DNA of 64,000 nucleotides, from NCBI GenBank assembly GCA_963820035.1, contig CAWFYK010000001.1, positions 421,802 to 485,801 of the forward strand, given 5' to 3'. The position numbers and the translations under genes are program-made. Each line of letters begins with the position of its first letter. Position 1 is the first letter of the stretch. Under the pieces are notes generated by a model. The model was not told where the DNA came from. It saw nothing but the letters and a program-made list of their open reading frames with translations, and made no database searches. Shown here piece by piece: positions 33,140-42,125 of this stretch. The stretch comes from JAWWPG01 sp963820035 (lineage in GTDB: Bacteria > Actinomycetota > Actinomycetes > Propionibacteriales > Nocardioidaceae).

Positions 33140-34039
33140 ATGGACTCCATGACTCTCCGGGTCGGACTCGGCACCAACACCTTCGGGCGCACCAGCGACG
33201 AGGCGGCGTCTCGTTCCGTCCTTGACGCCTTTGTCGACGCCGGCGGCAGTCTCGTAGACACCGCTGACACTTACGGTGAATCTGAAGCGATTCTCGGCCG
33301 CTGGCTCGCTAGCACCGGCCAGCGCGAGCAGGTTGTCGTCGCCACTAAGGTCGGAAACAATCCCGAGTTCGAGGGATTGTCAGCAAACACCGTGACTGAC
33401 GGAGCAGAAGCGTCACTCCGGCGGCTGAAGATCGACCGGATCGATCTCTACTACGCCCACTACCAGGACGACGCCACACCGATCGAGGAGAGCGTCCGCG
33501 CGTTCGACGCGCTCGTTCAGGCAGGTAAGATCCGGTACGTCGGACTTTCCAACTTCACGCCCCAAGCAGTCGCGGAATGGCTTCGTGTGTGCGACGAAGG
33601 CGGCTTCGCCTCACCGGTCGCACTTCAGCCTCACTACAGCTTGGTCCACCGCCGCTCCTACGAGAGCGGCTACGCCTCACTCGCCCAGAACGCTGGTCTC
33701 GACGTCTACCCCTACCGTGCCCTCGCGGGCGGCTTCCTCTCCGGCAAGTACCGCACCGAGTCTGACCTAGAGGGGCAAGCTCGCGGCGCCGGCGTACGAG
33801 GTCACCTCACTCCCGAGGGGCTCGGCGTTGTCGATGTGGTGGGCGCGATCGCCGACGCACGCGGCGTTGCCCCTTCGACAGTTGCTCTCGCCTGGCTGCT
33901 CCACCAACCGACAGTGACAGCCCCGCTCTCATCGGCCACGAGCACCGATCAGTTAACAGACCTGGTCAGCGCCGATGGCCTCTCCCTCACGTCCGATGAG
34001 ATAGCAGAACTGACGGCTGCCTCGACGCCGTATGCCTGA
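33140..34039 (+). CDS. Aldo/keto reductase
   Basis: 299 residues, (beta/alpha)8. The catalytic tetrad is readable: Asp40 and Tyr45 in VDTADTYG, Lys70 in VATKVG and His107 in YYAHYQD. NADPH-binding segments YVGLSNFTP and YPYRALAGGFLSGKY follow. It reduces carbonyls or oxidises alcohols using NADP(H). ATG 33140 lies 7 bases after TTGGAT, perhaps leaderless. Codon usage is less GC-extreme than in its neighbours, consistent with transfer. The ~210 bases upstream hold no gene. Confidence 0.88.
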   Translation: MDSMTLRVGLGTNTFGRTSDEAASRSVLDAFVDAGGSLVDTADTYGESEAILGRWLASTGQREQVVVATKVGNNPEFEGLSANTVTDGAEASLRRLKIDRIDLYYAHYQDDATPIEESVRAFDALVQAGKIRYVGLSNFTPQAVAEWLRVCDEGGFASPVALQPHYSLVHRRSYESGYASLAQNAGLDVYPYRALAGGFLSGKYRTESDLEGQARGAGVRGHLTPEGLGVVDVVGAIADARGVAPSTVALAWLLHQPTVTAPLSSATSTDQLTDLVSADGLSLTSDEIAELTAASTPYA

Positions 34040-34436
34040 CGCGCCGGTGCGGTCTTGGAGCTGCCATCGCCGCTTCGCGCCTGTCTGTCGCGTTGATTAC
34101 GGGCGTCTCGTCTGACGGCCTCCCAGGCAACTCACTCAGCTTCCCAGCATCTCGACGGAAAGCCCTGACAGATCGAGGCGAGCGACCTAGTTGGAGTTGT
34201 CCCGATAGCGGAACCCGTTGCGGACAGATGGGGAGCCGCTGAGGTCACATGCGTGGGCGGAAGCGCGCCGACAAGCAGGTGGGGGTTGCTGCGCGGGCGG
34301 ACACTGGCAGCCGGTTTCTCGTGTGGACATGCTTCCCGCCGAGCACCGTCAAGCTCTGAGAACGCTCTACGCGTTTCGCGTGTCGAGACGCGTAGCCAAC
34401 CGAGGGCCATCGCCTACCCTGCGAGCACACCTCGGC

Positions 34437-35103
34437 CCACCGGCTCGCGAGTTTGGTGACCGGGCCCCGTTCGTTGTGCATCTCGGGCTTCACGGGCAGG
34501 CCGGTGGCGGTGTCGACGAAGAGCCAGAGCTCGTCCTCGGGCGGGACGGGGTGATTCCACCAGGCGAGGTTCCTGTCCTTCTCCCGAGCGGCCAGCGAGG
34601 CGCGGCGCTGGCGCTCCGCCTCTTGGGCGTTGGTGACCTGCTGGAGTAACGCATTCGCGGGCAGGTCGAGCAGTTCCTTGTCGGCGGCGTCGGCCATCGC
34701 CTTCACTTGGCGCGTCTCCGGTCGGAGCCGAGGGTCGAACGTACTGCGCGGTTGCGCCGTAGAGAACGTTGGCTCGCCCAATCTCCAGGCCGTCCAGAAG
34801 GTCGATGCTCCGGTCGAGCCAGCCCAGGCGCCAGGCGAGCTTACGCATCGCGGCCAGCTGGCACCGCAGGTCCTCGCGGCTTCGGCCTGGGCGAAGATCT
34901 TGCGCGCCTTCTCCTCGGAGCTGACCCGCCGGAGCACTCGCTTCCACGGTTCGCCTTCGCCGGACGGTGCGCGGGCATGACCTGGTACTTCGTGCCGCCG
35001 TCCTCCGGGGCGTGGAGCCGCACCGCCACGGCCGTCGTCCGCTGCCGCCCAGGGTGCGCGGCTTGCGCTGCGCGAGCAGCGTGGGCTTCTTCCGAGTTGT
35101 CAC
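34437..35103 (-). pseudogene. Decayed tyrosine integrase of the inner element
   Basis: It starts at GTG 35103 with an AGGAGG site and reads like the intact integrase (LLAQRKPRTLGGS), then shifts frame several times. It jumps over the central catalytic part (DPRLRPETRQVKAMADAADK directly to ELLDLPANALLQQ) and again from KPEMHNER to VTKLAS. Both catalytic arginine regions and the tyrosine are gone. The inner element can no longer move by itself. Confidence 0.85.
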
Positions 35104-35231
35104 CGGCGTCCCTCCTAGGCTGGACGGTTGCGAGTCGCATCAGGGCTCCCGAGAGACTGCCTTCGTGTATCACCCTCGTGTATCACTGGCGAACAGGTGA
35201 TACGCGTGCCACTTGTGAGGAGTTATGGAAG

Positions 35232-35393
35232 ATGGCCAACCGCCTTGCCTGCGCGACCAGCCCCTACCTGCTCCAACACGCGGAGAATCCAGTGGATTGG
35301 TGGGAGTGGGGATCCGAAGCGTTCGCCGAGGCGAAGCGTCGTGATACACCAATATTTCTGAGCGTCGGCTACTCCGCCTGCCACTGGTGCCAC
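35232..35393 (+). pseudogene. Second 5' copy of the DUF255 gene, ending at the attachment core
   Basis: ATG 35232 opens 54 codons that differ from the intact protein's first 54 residues at only three positions (7, 28 and 39). They end in CHWCH, then run into element DNA (EVDRSA...). The 5' flank is also like that of 52226. This is what an element carrying a replacement 5' end would leave after a second element inserted at the same core. Confidence 0.85.
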
Positions 35394-35621
35394 GAGGTGG
35401 ACCGATCGGCGGTTGTCAGCGGATCTGACGAAACCGCAGGTCAGGAGGGGTATGGCGGTTCGTGCCGGTTCAGCGAAGATCGCCGTTGGACTCCGTTTCC
35501 GGGGCTTCGTGCATCACTCTCGTGCATCACTCTGGTCTCGCCACCGGCAGTGAGTGGCAGGCGCGATCTGGCGTGCGCAGCCGTGGCGCGTCGGACGTCG
35601 GAGCCGGCGCTGCCATCGCCG

Positions 35622-36636
35622 TCACCTCGTGTGCTGACCCTTGGTTCGTTTGTAGGCGTCGACTGCCTTGAGGCTGCTTCGCCATATTCCGTCCGTTCCT
35701 TGATAGGCCTCGAGCCGGCCGCGCTGTGCCGCCTGTCGGAGTGCGGACAGCGAGAACTCCTCGCTGACCAGGGCAGCAAGGGGTACCAGCCGTGCAGGTC
35801 CGGCGAGGTTCGGGACGATGAACCGGTTGAGGTTGTCGTACATCGCGCGGGCGAGCAGTTCTCCAAGCGGGCCGTAGTCCCCGTTGTCCGCGCACTGCAT
35901 CGCTAGCAGGTACTGCGAGCGGTGCTGCTTCAGGATCACGATGGGTGGGTAGCCGAGCCGTACGAGCAGCAGATTGAGGACCAAGCGCCCGGTTCGGCCG
36001 TTGCCGTCGATGAAGGGGTGGATGCATTCGAACTCGTTGTGGATGGCTGCCAGTTCTTCGGGCCACGGGCGTGAGGTCTGGCGCGAATGCAGGACCCCGG
36101 CCTGGTCGTTGACGCGTTGGACCCAGCCGTCCAGCTGCGGCGGGACGAGGGGCCACGACGGCGGGGTCATGCCGCCGTCGAAGGGATGGATGTCGTGCTC
36201 ACGGAAGTTGCCGGGCGACTCGCGCTTCTGTTGCCTCGGGATGTGGTGCGACTGCCCATACCGGCGTCATCGCAACAGAGTGGATGGTGCGGACCTCGTA
36301 CACGCTGATCAGGTGGCCTTCGTGCCAGTGCGAGGGTTCGAGCGCCTGGCTGTAGACCCACTGGGCCGCCTTGCCGTAGCCCTGGACCTCCATGTACTCC
36401 TTGAGGGGCTTGGCTCCAACGGCGCGGCCCTTGTCCAACAAGGCTTCGACTTCGCGGAGGACGAGCGTGTTGCCCTCAAGAGCGGTGGAGTGGTGAGCCT
36501 CCAGATGCCAGATGTCGGACCAGATGAACTGGGACTCGTTGGGGGAGGGGAGGCCGCCGAGGCGGGTGTTCAACTCCGCAACGCCTGTTTCCAGGCGCGC
36601 ATAGACGGTCCCCCGTGATGGTCGTCCTCGGCCCAT
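35622..36636 (-). pseudogene. Fic-family protein gene, broken by a frameshift
   Basis: ATG 36636 has an AGGAG site. The first half (FIWSDIWHLEAHHSTALEGN, Fic N-terminal region) runs to a stop at 36199. The second half (35622-36170) continues in another frame with FREHDIHPFDGG and the catalytic HPFIDGNGRTGR. One shift near 36200-36225 explains both. Intact Fic proteins usually AMPylate targets; some are toxins. The TALEGN segment resembles an inhibitory-helix-containing class II Fic. A sequencing error is possible. A remarkable operator array lies directly upstream. Confidence 0.85.
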
Positions 36637-36653
36637 GATGGCGCTCCTGCTAG

Positions 36654-36748
36654 TTGAGTAGCCAATTCGATAGCGAATTGATCTACTCAAGTATGAGTCA
36701 TGGGCCACGCTTTGAGTAGTCAGATCCCTGTCCCAAGGATCTACTCAA
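36654..36748 (-). promoter_or_regulatory. Four alternating TTGAGTAG/CTACTCAA sites at exact 29-bp period
   Basis: TTGAGTAG at 36654-36661 and 36712-36719 and its complement CTACTCAA at 36683-36690 and 36741-36748 start 29 bases apart each time. The first pair flanks a further perfect dyad, CAATTCG (36663-36669) and CGAATTG (36674-36680); the second pair flanks an AGATCC/GGATCT dyad. The array ends 18 bases upstream of the Fic start and looks like a cooperative operator. Confidence 0.75.
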
Positions 36749-36759
36749 AGTGATCGGCC

Positions 36760-37001
36760 TCATCCCGCATGTCGACGCCGCTTGGGCTGCGGGAGCAGGT
36801 CGGTGACTCTCACTTCCTCCCGGCCGGGCATGACCAGCGCCTCCAGTGCTGCCTCGGACTGCGCCATCCGCTTCTCCTCCCAGGCGAGGAGTTGGTCGAG
36901 GCGCCAGCGGTCGGGGTGGGTCAGCACGGGCGGTGGCCCAGCTCCCGGTGCTTGAGGTTCTGGTAGCCCTTCGTCTTGCCCTCGGGATGCGGGTCACCTT
37001 G
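36760..37001 (-). pseudogene. Degenerate copy of the small DNA-binding gene at 38288
   Basis: Read on the minus strand with one frameshift it gives GKTKGYQNLKHREL, THPDRWRLDQLLAWEEKR and VTDLLPQPKRRRHAG, nearly the same as the C-terminal two-thirds of the protein at 38288-38578. The 5' third is missing. It indicates an old duplication or a merger of two related elements. Confidence 0.75.
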
Positions 37002-37096
37002 ATCCCCTTGGACGGTGTGAGTGAGTCGGCCGGAGGGCGATCAGAATCACTGGCGCCGCGCGCGATCAGGTGATCCTCGATGCCAGCGGTCACTCG

Positions 37097-37954
37097 TCAG
37101 AGCGTACTGTAAACGTCCGCTGTAAAGCGAGCTTTAGAGTAGATCAGCGAAGCGTCCACGAGGCGCGTGGATCGTTCGGGCCTTGGCCATCCCAGGCAAT
37201 CAGCCCGTGCGTGCGGAGAGTCTGCAGGTGGCGGATCGCGGTCGGTCGGGTGACGCCGACCAGTTCGGCGATCTGGCCGGTGCTCAACGGCCTGCCTCGA
37301 GTCGAAGCGTGTCCAAGATCTTCCTAGCAGTCTTGGGAAGACTGGTCCGGACGTCTTCTGGAAGCGCGTCTGCTGAGGACAGGACGAGCCGCACGGATCC
37401 GCTGGTCTGCGTATAGATCGGATCGGTGAGTCCAAGCCTTCGCATCTCGCCGAAGATGCGCTTGATCCCCTCGCCGAGTTCCCTCGCGATGCCCAAGTCG
37501 GAGCAGACGCGGACGATGCGCGGGTTGCGGGCGTACCGGCTGATCGACAGCGGTTTGGCGGGATCGGCGAGCCCGGGGAAGCGGCCGGGATTCTCGATCT
37601 CGATGCGATTTGGGAAGATCTCGACGCGGACGTGGTCCCCGGCCATCGAGTAGGACCTGTGCAGGACCGCGTTAACGAGCCGGCGAGCAGGTCCGCCTCC
37701 AGTTGCGTGAAGTCGAGAAGGTAGTCCCGGAAGATCACCACCGACGGACTGGCGGCGTGTTGGACAGCGAGGTACTTCGTGAGCCTCTTGTCCGCGGTGA
37801 GCAGCACTGCGTCGTTCTGTCGACACCACGTGAAGATGTCCTCATCGAGGGTGCGTTCCATGCCGAGATTGCTGGTGTGCTGCGCGTCGTGACCTTCGGC
37901 CGCGAGCCGAACGGCGAGTGTCGACGGGAGATTCTGATCGACGAGGAACTTCAC
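37097..37954 (-). pseudogene. DUF5615 (PIN-like, VapC-type) toxin gene, 3' end replaced
   Basis: The first ~92 residues are a DUF5615 PIN-like toxin: MKFLVDQNLPSTLAVRLAAE gives the first acidic residue, then EDIFTWCRQNDAVLLTADKR. ATG 37954 overlaps the DUF433 stop by four bases, the normal toxin-antitoxin order. After about 37680 the frame runs through an out-of-frame remnant of an ATP-binding regulator, so the last ~20 residues of the domain are lost and a 285-residue hybrid would be made. The toxin may be inactive. Confidence 0.7.
37143..37680 (-). pseudogene. C-terminal remnant of an AlbA/HATPase-type ATP-binding regulator (COG2865-like)
   Basis: In the frame ending at 37284 it reads LVNAVLHRSYS, IFPNRIEIENPGRFPGL and ARELGEGIKRIFGEM, the C-terminal signature of this family. 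A shift near 37284 continues LSTGQIAELVGVTRPTAIRH, a winged-helix end, to TGA 37143. The N-terminal AlbA domain is missing; the fragment abuts the DUF5615 gene. A CTTTAGAGTAGATC box near 37129-37142 resembles the operator array upstream of fic. Confidence 0.7.
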
Positions 37955-38199
37955 GCAGGCCGGGCGGTTGGGAGAAAGAAGTCGCGATCCGCCAAGGCAG
38001 CCGCGTAGCCGAGAACTTGGCGCACGTCCTCGACCTCAAGGAAGTCGAAGCTCTCGCGGATCTCGTCGAACGACTTGCCCGCCGCCAGAAGCTCCAGCAA
38101 CTGTTTCGCGCTGAATCGGTAGCCGCGGATGCACGGCTGCCCACCGAGCTTGCCGGGCTCAACGGTCAGCCGGTCGAAGCCGGGCACGGTGCTGATCAC
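37951..38199 (-). CDS. DUF433-family antitoxin
   Basis: 82 residues. KLGGQPCIRGYRFSAKQLLE and AGKSFDEIRESFDFLEVEDV are the DUF433 signature, a short winged-helix-like fold used as antitoxin partner of DUF5615 PIN-like toxins. It precedes and overlaps the DUF5615 gene by four bases. It should neutralise the toxin and bind its own promoter. Here the toxin seems truncated, so the antitoxin may be left over. Confidence 0.85.
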   Translation of the reverse strand: MISTVPGFDRLTVEPGKLGGQPCIRGYRFSAKQLLELLAAGKSFDEIRESFDFLEVEDVRQVLGYAAALADRDFFLPTARPA

Positions 38200-38287
38200 C
38201 GCTGCAGTCTACGCGGGACACAGGACCAGCGGCGCTCATCCGTGACTCCATCCGGAGACCTGTCGGGCATCGATCTCGGAGCTATGG

Positions 38288-38578
38288 TCACGCGGAGTGC
38301 CGTCGTCGCTTGGGCTGGGGGAGCAGGTCGGTGACGCTGGTCTGCTCCCGGACGGGCGCGATGAAGGCCTGTAGCGCGGCTTCGGCGAGGGCGATGCGCT
38401 TCTCCTCCCAGGCCAGCAGTTGGTCGAGTCGCCAGCGGGCGGGGTGGGTCATCACCGGCGGCGGCACGAGTTCGCGGTCCTTGAGGTTCTGGTAGCCCTT
38501 GGTCTTGCCCCAGCCGTAGCGAGCCATCACCTCGCTTGCTTTGAGGAAGACGTGGCGCGGGTCGTCCATGGCTCTCAC
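38288..38578 (-). CDS. Small DNA-binding protein (AlpA/excisionase-like), second of a pair
   Basis: 96 residues from GTG 38578, which overlaps the stop of the preceding gene (GTGA). FLKASEVMARYGWGKTKGYQ looks like an HTH of the AlpA type, followed by RWRLDQLLAWEEKR and a basic end QPKRRRHSA. A degenerate copy is at 36760-37001. As an excisionase-like protein it may help excise the element or regulate its genes. Confidence 0.7.
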   Translation of the reverse strand: MRAMDDPRHVFLKASEVMARYGWGKTKGYQNLKDRELVPPPVMTHPARWRLDQLLAWEEKRIALAEAALQAFIAPVREQTSVTDLLPQPKRRRHSA

Positions 38579-38820
38579 ACCGCCTCGGGTCGGCGGATGA
38601 CCGGTCGGGCGGCAAGGCGCTGCTCGCGGATGAAGCGGCGCAGATCGCCGACCGTCGTGTAGAGGCGCCGGCCGATCTTGAAGAACTCCGGGCCGGTGCC
38701 CAGCTGGCGCCACCAGCGGACGGTGTTCGGGGAGGTTTGCAGGATCTCGGCGACCTCGTCGAGGGTGAGCAACTCGTCCTCGTGTCGGGCGTGGAAGGGG
38801 ACGTCGGACGTCTTGTTCAT
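38575..38820 (-). CDS. HTH excisionase-family protein (MerR-like)
   Basis: 81 residues. LLTLDEVAEILQTSPNTVRW plus FFKIGRRLYTTVGDLRRFI is a complete excisionase/HTH_17 winged helix. ATG 38820 has an AAGGAGGA site. It is the classic Xis-type partner for the element's tyrosine integrase and is translationally coupled to the next small DNA-binding protein. Confidence 0.85.
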   Translation of the reverse strand: MNKTSDVPFHARHEDELLTLDEVAEILQTSPNTVRWWRQLGTGPEFFKIGRRLYTTVGDLRRFIREQRLAARPVIRRPEAV

Positions 38821-38926
38821 GGTTCCTCCTTGTTGGCGCGGGTCATCGCGACTTGCGGACAACAGGGAGGTGCACGCGACGTGCCAACCGAGGGCACAAA
38901 TACATCCGATTGGATATCGTCGTCAC

Positions 38927-39571
38927 ATGGACCGCTCGTACCTTCTCGAACGCGCTCGGCGCGCCCGAGGCCTGACCCAGGCCCAGCTCGCGTCGTTGTC
39001 GGGCACGTCCCAGGCGACCCTGTCGGCGTACGAACGCGGGCTGAAGTCGCCGTCGCTGAAGGTCGCGTCGCGGATCCTGGCCGCGACCGACCACGAGCTG
39101 ATCTTGCGGACGCAAGTTGACTGGGTGGAGCACCACCCGAAGGGGATCGTGGCCTTCTGGGCGCCGAGCATGTTGTGGTCGGTGGGGCCGCCGACCTGCT
39201 TCGCGACGCTGCACATCCCTGACGAGATCCGCAACACCGGCATGCGCACCTGGAGCATGCGCGACCGGGAGGAGCGGCGAGGTGTGTACGAGCAGCTCAT
39301 CCGCCGTGGGCTGCCGCAGCAGATGATCCGGTGGATCGATGGCGGACTTCTCGTTGACGTCTGGGATCAGCTTGATCTCCCCAACCCGGTGCGCGACGCG
39401 TGGGAGCCCGCGATCAGGCTGGCGACGATGCCACTGGACGTCGATGGGCAGCGGTCCATCATTCACGAGGACCCCTTCGTGGCGCCGACCGCTCGCATCA
39501 GACGTTACGAGACCCTGTCGCCTCCACCTCCGCCACCGCCGCGACGTTCTAGGTTCGACCCTCGTCCCTGA
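38927..39571 (+). CDS. XRE-family HTH regulator with an unassigned C-terminus
   Basis: 214 residues. The HTH_3 domain is at ~5-60 (LLERARRARGLTQAQLASLS, then LSAYERGLKSPSL). The remaining ~150 residues (WSVGPPTCFATLHIPDEI...) contain no family I know and end in a polyproline stretch and basic tail. TATCGT (38915-38920) lies 6 bases before ATG 38927, indicating a leaderless message. It is divergent from the excisionase pair, so it may be the element's master repressor. Confidence 0.8.
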   Translation: MDRSYLLERARRARGLTQAQLASLSGTSQATLSAYERGLKSPSLKVASRILAATDHELILRTQVDWVEHHPKGIVAFWAPSMLWSVGPPTCFATLHIPDEIRNTGMRTWSMRDREERRGVYEQLIRRGLPQQMIRWIDGGLLVDVWDQLDLPNPVRDAWEPAIRLATMPLDVDGQRSIIHEDPFVAPTARIRRYETLSPPPPPPPRRSRFDPRP

Positions 39572-39584
39572 AGCTCGGCGCGAT

Positions 39585-42125
39585 TCACAGGCCCAGGCGC
39601 GGACCAGGCGACGAGACCGGAGGGCGATATCCGGTGTTCTCCTCGGCTCGGCGTACGCCAGCGGCCGGCCGACGGGCATAGCGCGGCGCCACCGGTCCGT
39701 ACCGGTCGATGGCTTCCGCGGCAGCTTCGCGTGCGCGCGCCGGACCGAGATCGGCGCGGTCGCGGCTGAACACATCGACCCACTGCTTGCGTGCGTCCTC
39801 GACAGACTCGGCGACCAGATGGGCGACGTTGCGCTCGCGGCCACGGGTCATGCCGACGTACGCCGAGGCGGCACCGGTGTGATCGCCAACGAGGACGTGG
39901 CAGGCGGGGACCGTGGAGCCTTGCGCACCGTATGCGGTGGTCGCGTAGGCCAGCTCGACATACTGGCGCACATAGTCGGGTGGCAGGACTCGCTTGCCCG
40001 CCTCGCCCTGCACGATGAGGGCGCCGGTGGCGCAGTCGAGCACTGTCCACGTTTCGCGGTTCGCGACATCAATCTCGCGGTCGTTGCGACGCGTGGCGAT
40101 CTGGTCACCAACCCCGATCCGCTCGCCCGTGGCGGTGATGAGGTTGTCGGTGACGGCGCCGAACGTCTTTCGCCCTTGGTGTGCGAGGTGATTGATCTTG
40201 GCGACCTGCTCCCGGGTGTCGGCGACCACGAGATCGCCGTAGGTCGTGCGCACGGCCAACTTCTGCGTGCGCTCGACTTCGCTGGCGTGCACGACGATCG
40301 CGCCGCGGCGCAGGAGTTCGTCGAACACCTCCGCGGGCCTCTCGCCGGTGCGCATCCGAAGCGACAACTCGGCGTAGGCGGGGTCGGCGAAGCGACGGAC
40401 GCCGTCAAGCTGCGTCGCCCGGGCGGGCGCGTAGCGGATCGCGAGGTCCAGGACCCCGCCACGTCCCACCGCCGGGAGCTGATGACGATCGCCGACCAAC
40501 ACCAGCTTGGCTTGGACCTCGTCCGCCAGGCGGAGTAACGCGCGCGCCGTGTCCTGGTCGACCATGCCTGCCTCGTCGATGACCAACAGGTCACCGGCCC
40601 GCATCCGGGCGGCGATATCGGGCGAGGAGGTGACCCGTGTCCATCGGCCGTCCTGATCCCAGCGGAAGCCGTGCTGATGTAGCAGCCAGGCAGCGGAGTA
40701 CGACGCGGCCCCGATTGCACCCTCCGCGACCTGCGCAGCCTTGCGGGTCGGGGTGACCACCACCATGCGGTGCCCGGCGGCGAGGGCGCGCTCGCGTGTC
40801 GCTGACAGCTGCGCGGTCTTGCCAGCACCTGCTGCGCCCTCAACGATCGAGATCGAGCTGGAAGCGGCGCGGGCGGTGATCCGGTCCACGATCTCGTGCT
40901 CGACCGCCAGCACCTCGGACGATGTGAACGACCGAACGTGCTCGGGCATATCAGTGCGGTTGAGTAGCGGCCGTGACGTCGCAACGACGCGAGCGGTCAG
41001 GTCCTCGGCCAGCTCGCGCCGGACAGCGGAGTCGATGACACCACCAGTCATCGCGATCAGCTTCTCGACCTCACCACGGGCGTCGGCGGAGTTCCACGCC
41101 GAGCGGCGGGCACCGAGACGGAAGAGCACCAGCTCGACAAATCCGTCGCGGTCAAGTCGCCCAGGTTGCAGTAGTCCGAGAGGGGCGGACTCCTCCCGTG
41201 GCCGATAGCCGAGCTCACGCAGGTCCTCGACCCAGTGCTGACGAAGCTCCTCCCCGCTGATAGGCACGACCTTGTCCGGTCGGGCGTCAGCCCAGGCGCG
41301 TCGGTCCCAGACCTGCCGCAGGGTCGGCCCAGGTTCCTCGCCCGGATGCTCGGCGCGCCACGCCGCTTCGTAGGTGTCGATGTTCGACTCGATCTGCTTG
41401 GTCCGGGCGCTGAACGCGCCTGCATAGGGCGCCAGCTCGACGACCTCGCCCGTCTCGGCTTCGAGGGTGAGCCCGCGTGCTGCCAGCGCGCGACGGAACC
41501 CGGGGTTGGTTGTCACTGCCGCGTGCCCGATGCCGTTGATCGCCTCCAGGCTGTCGCGGACCCCGACTGTGTGGAGCCCTCGCCACGCGCCTGCCGCGAA
41601 GACCCGGGCGTTGATCTGGAGATGCAGGTGGCGGTGAGGGTCGCCGGCCCGGGAGGTGAAGTGGCGTACGACGGCGGCCTCGATCTGTTCGACCGGGACC
41701 TGCACCTGCCGGCCTCGCGGGCCAACTCGGGTCGTGGCGTGCGCAGCGAGCCATCCGATGATCTCCTCGGCCGCTGCCATCTGCGCCGTGTCGTAGGCGG
41801 CGGCGACCTCGGGATGAAGCGCGGCTGCGAGCGACCAGGTCTTCGGGCCGTTGACTGTGACTTCGACGAATCGCACGCCCTTGTCGTCCGTCCGCAGTCG
41901 CCCCTTCGCCGCGCCGGTCTCGACGTCGTAGCCGGCAACCCAGCGTTCGTAAGTCTCGCCGTCCATGTCGGTTCGGGGCTCGACCCCGTCCGGGGTGCCG
42001 ACCATGCGCATGGCGATGCCGCTGCCTTCGGCGAGGTAGTAGTCGTCAGCACGGGAGCGGTCGGCCTCGACGTAGTGCCAAGCGGCGGCTGCTGCGCCGC
42101 GGTACACCTTCATCCCGCCATGCAC
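39585..42125 (-). CDS. MobF-family relaxase (TrwC/TraA-type nickase-helicase)
   Basis: 846 residues from GTG 42125, preceded by GGAGGTGATCC, a near-perfect anti-16S match. The N-terminal ~330 residues are a TrwC relaxase with the metal-binding His triad His164/166/168 (PHRHLHL). The candidate nicking tyrosines include YY at 29-30. From ~425 comes a RecD2-like helicase with Walker A GAAGAGKT (430-437) and Walker B LLVIDEAG. It nicks oriT and unwinds the strand for conjugal transfer. No coupling protein or type IV secretion gene is in the window. Confidence 0.93.
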   Translation of the reverse strand: MHGGMKVYRGAAAAAWHYVEADRSRADDYYLAEGSGIAMRMVGTPDGVEPRTDMDGETYERWVAGYDVETGAAKGRLRTDDKGVRFVEVTVNGPKTWSLAAALHPEVAAAYDTAQMAAAEEIIGWLAAHATTRVGPRGRQVQVPVEQIEAAVVRHFTSRAGDPHRHLHLQINARVFAAGAWRGLHTVGVRDSLEAINGIGHAAVTTNPGFRRALAARGLTLEAETGEVVELAPYAGAFSARTKQIESNIDTYEAAWRAEHPGEEPGPTLRQVWDRRAWADARPDKVVPISGEELRQHWVEDLRELGYRPREESAPLGLLQPGRLDRDGFVELVLFRLGARRSAWNSADARGEVEKLIAMTGGVIDSAVRRELAEDLTARVVATSRPLLNRTDMPEHVRSFTSSEVLAVEHEIVDRITARAASSSISIVEGAAGAGKTAQLSATRERALAAGHRMVVVTPTRKAAQVAEGAIGAASYSAAWLLHQHGFRWDQDGRWTRVTSSPDIAARMRAGDLLVIDEAGMVDQDTARALLRLADEVQAKLVLVGDRHQLPAVGRGGVLDLAIRYAPARATQLDGVRRFADPAYAELSLRMRTGERPAEVFDELLRRGAIVVHASEVERTQKLAVRTTYGDLVVADTREQVAKINHLAHQGRKTFGAVTDNLITATGERIGVGDQIATRRNDREIDVANRETWTVLDCATGALIVQGEAGKRVLPPDYVRQYVELAYATTAYGAQGSTVPACHVLVGDHTGAASAYVGMTRGRERNVAHLVAESVEDARKQWVDVFSRDRADLGPARAREAAAEAIDRYGPVAPRYARRPAAGVRRAEENTGYRPPVSSPGPRLGL

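Larger units (their letters stand above)
34197..35393. repeat. Long direct repeat, degenerate copy (integrase end plus DUF255 5' end)
   Basis: From TTGTCCCG at 34197 to the CHWCH codons at 35393 this segment parallels 50363-52387: the downstream tract, integrase gene, attachment-side spacer with repeated GTG(T/C)ATCAC boxes, and the DUF255 start. It is shorter because of internal deletions in the integrase. Confidence 0.8.

Noticed and set aside
35232..35906. A ~225-residue protein beginning like DUF255
   Set aside because: After residue 54 the frame is element DNA antisense to the Fic gene and is open only by chance.
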